From contig CADCTH010000542.1 of the NCBI GenBank assembly GCA_902805495.1, forward strand, positions 1 to 14,666: a stretch of 14,666 bases of DNA. Reading direction: 5' to 3'. Source of the DNA: an uncultured Actinomycetospora sp. (GTDB lineage: Bacteria; Actinomycetota; Actinomycetes; Mycobacteriales; Pseudonocardiaceae). This document shows, piece by piece, positions 13,184 to 14,666 of the stretch. The number at the start of each line of letters is the position of its first letter. Within the stretch, counting starts at the first letter, position 1. The translations under genes were made by a program, and so were the position numbers. The notes below the pieces were generated by a model. It was not told the origin of the DNA, did no database searches, and saw nothing but the letters and a program-made list of their open reading frames with translations.

Positions 13184-14341
13184 ATGGAGGCCGATGACTT
13201 CGCCGACGTCCTGTCCTCGGTGCGCGCGTTCGTCCGCGACGAGGTGGTGCCGCGCGAGGACGACATCGAGGCCGCCGACGAGGTGCCCGAGAAGCTGCGC
13301 GAGCAGTGTGCGGCGATGGGGCTCTACGGCTTCGCGATCCCCGAGGAGTTCGGCGGGATCGGCTTGTCGATGGCCCAGGAGGTCGAGCTCGCGATGGAGC
13401 TCGGCTGGACCACACCGTCGCTGCGGTCGCTCTTCGGCACCAACAACGGCATCGCCGGGCAGGTGCTGCTCGCCGGCGGCACGGCCGAGCAGCAGCAGGA
13501 GTGGCTGCCGCGGCTCGCGACGGGCGAGGTCGTCGCGTCCTTCGCGCTCACCGAGCCCGACGCCGGCTCGGACCCCTCGTCGCTGACCACGAAGGCGGTG
13601 CGGGACGGCGACAGCTGGGTGGTCACCGGGGCCAAGCGCTGGATCACCAACGCCCCGCTGGCCGACGTCCTCATGGTCTTCGCGCGCACCGATCCGGACG
13701 CGGCGCCGGCCAAGGGGATCTCCGCGTTCCTCGTGCCCACCTCGGCGGCCGGCGTCTCCTTCTCCGAGCACGACGCGAAGATGGGCCAGCGCGGCTCGTG
13801 GACCTGCGAGGTCTACCTCGACGACGTCCGCGTGCCGGCCGAGAACCTCGTCGGCGGCGAGCAGGGTCTGCACCGCGGCTTCGTCACCGCCATGCGCTGC
13901 CTCGCCCACGGCCGGCTGCACATCGCCGCGCTCTGCACGGGGATGTCCGCGCGGCTGGTGCACGAGATGACCGCGTTCGCCACCGAGCGCGAGCAGGGCG
14001 GGCACCGGATCGCGGCCTACCAGCTCGTCCAGGGCCTCGTCGCCGACGCGGTGACCGACTGGCACGCCGGCCGGGCACTGGTCCGCGAGGCGGCGCGTGC
14101 CTACGACGACGGCTCGGACACCACGCTGGGCCCGTCGACGGCCAAGTACTTCTGCTCCGAGGCCGTCGGGCGCATCGCCGACCGCGCGGTGCAGGTGCAC
14201 GGCGGCGCGGGATACATGCGCGGCGTGCCCGTCGAGCGGATGTACCGCGACGCCCGCCTGTTCCGGATCTACGAGGGCACCAGCCAGATCCAGCAGGTGA
14301 TCATCGCCCGCGGGGTGCTCGGGGCGGCGGCGCGCGGGTGA
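13184..14341 (+). CDS. Acyl-CoA dehydrogenase
   Basis: 385 residues, the usual length. The FAD enzyme introduces an alpha-beta double bond into acyl-CoA, passing electrons to electron-transfer flavoprotein. It contains FALTEPDAGSDPSS (120-133) and TGAKRWITN (148-156) near the flavin, and VHGGAGYMRG (338-347) before the end. Glu364 in IYEGTSQIQQ is at the position of the catalytic base of short/medium-chain dehydrogenases. Chain length or branching cannot be fixed. I chose ATG 13184, with GGTGAG as a weak ribosome site four bases upstream; a GTG three codons earlier (13175) is a fair alternative. Its promoter region shares the 77-bp spacer with the ECF41-type promoter on the other strand. The next gene, a CoA hydrolase/transferase, begins 23 bp later, suggesting an acyl-CoA catabolic operon. 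Confidence 0.93.
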   Translation: MEADDFADVLSSVRAFVRDEVVPREDDIEAADEVPEKLREQCAAMGLYGFAIPEEFGGIGLSMAQEVELAMELGWTTPSLRSLFGTNNGIAGQVLLAGGTAEQQQEWLPRLATGEVVASFALTEPDAGSDPSSLTTKAVRDGDSWVVTGAKRWITNAPLADVLMVFARTDPDAAPAKGISAFLVPTSAAGVSFSEHDAKMGQRGSWTCEVYLDDVRVPAENLVGGEQGLHRGFVTAMRCLAHGRLHIAALCTGMSARLVHEMTAFATEREQGGHRIAAYQLVQGLVADAVTDWHAGRALVREAARAYDDGSDTTLGPSTAKYFCSEAVGRIADRAVQVHGGAGYMRGVPVERMYRDARLFRIYEGTSQIQQVIIARGVLGAAARG

Positions 14342-14364
14342 GCCCGCCTGCTTGACTGGCGATC

Positions 14365-14666
14365 ATGGCGCTCGACGGCGGAATCCTCGCGAGCCTCGCC
14401 CGACCCGGCGCGCGGGTCGCGCTCGCCGACGGCTGCGGGAGCCCGCGCGCGGCCTACCCGGCGCTGTCGGCCCTGGCGCGCGAGCGCGGCGACCTGCGGC
14501 TGTTCACCGGCTGGCTCCCCGGTCCCGTCGACGGGCTCGACCTCGACGCCTTCGCCGACGCCCGCACGGTGATGCCCGGCTGGGGGCTGCGCCGCGCCGC
14601 CGAGGCCGGGTACGTGCGCCCCGTGCCCGCCCGGCTCTCGGCGGTCCCCGCGCTGGTCGCCGGGCC
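14365..14666 (+). CDS. Acetyl-CoA hydrolase/transferase-like protein, N-terminal part (cut by window end)
   Basis: An open frame with almost all-G/C third positions starts at ATG 14365 and runs for 100 codons to the window edge. The translation has VALADGCGSPRAAYPALSAL (18-37), GDLRLFTGWLPG (42-53) and RPVPARLSAVPALVAG (85-100), the pattern of the N-terminal domain of acetyl-CoA hydrolases and CoA-transferases, in which GSP and the LxxFTG strand form the CoA-site side and a catalytic Glu lies in the missing C-terminal part. Weak ribosome site; the 23-bp gap to the acyl-CoA dehydrogenase suggests cotranscription, to hydrolyse or swap the CoA of a product. Which acyl-CoA is used cannot be told. 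Confidence 0.6.
   Translation, partial: MALDGGILASLARPGARVALADGCGSPRAAYPALSALARERGDLRLFTGWLPGPVDGLDLDAFADARTVMPGWGLRRAAEAGYVRPVPARLSAVPALVAG

Noticed and set aside
12947..14200. A 417-codon minus-strand open frame opposite the acyl-CoA dehydrogenase
   Set aside because: It lies entirely antisense to a gene with clear family motifs and has no recognisable domain of its own.

Overview
The window comes from a very GC-rich chromosome with almost all-G/C third codon positions, frequent GTG starts and tight 4-nt gene overlaps. The gene families (ECF41 sigma factor with C-terminal extension, transmembrane Ser/Thr kinase, IS481 transposase, short actinobacterial membrane proteins) point to an actinobacterium, most likely Pseudonocardiaceae; the genus is my inference. 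I see no rRNA, tRNA, CRISPR array or phage genes.

Layout. 1-310: the 3' end of an IS481-type insertion sequence whose transposase has lost its normal C-terminal frame. 311-731: non-coding sequence with a strong hairpin and a short minus-strand coding remnant. 732-2209: an Ogt-type alkyltransferase (-) and a zinc-independent quinone oxidoreductase-like enzyme (+), divergent around a centred palindrome. 2264-5446: a minus-strand operon of membrane-anchored alpha/beta hydrolase, metallo-beta-lactamase-fold hydrolase and Nramp-related transporter. 5447-5762: a palindrome-rich spacer. 5763-7977: a TspO-like membrane protein (-) divergent from a MarR regulator (+), which is translationally coupled to a membrane-anchored lysozyme-fold-like protein that appears to start at CTG. 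7979-9645: a minus-strand pair of a conserved membrane protein and a Ser/Thr kinase. 9781-11499: L-lactate permease (-). 11660-13106: an ECF41 sigma factor (+) and its typical AhpD-like partner (-), convergent and overlapping at their 3' ends, with an ECF41-like promoter in front of the partner. 13184-14666: an acyl-CoA dehydrogenase and the start of an acetyl-CoA hydrolase/transferase-like gene (+).

How they fit together. Much of the window is regulation and membrane physiology: a MarR circuit with two palindromes over its promoter, an ECF41 module, and a kinase whose only obvious route to an external signal is the co-translated membrane protein next to it. The right end is acyl-CoA metabolism. 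I see no clear defence or biosynthetic island. The observations most worth following are the CTG start of the MarR-coupled gene, the kinase catalytic-loop Lys-to-Asn change and its partner, the Nramp-like protein without the usual metal-binding motifs, and the dense palindromes at 5473-5762.
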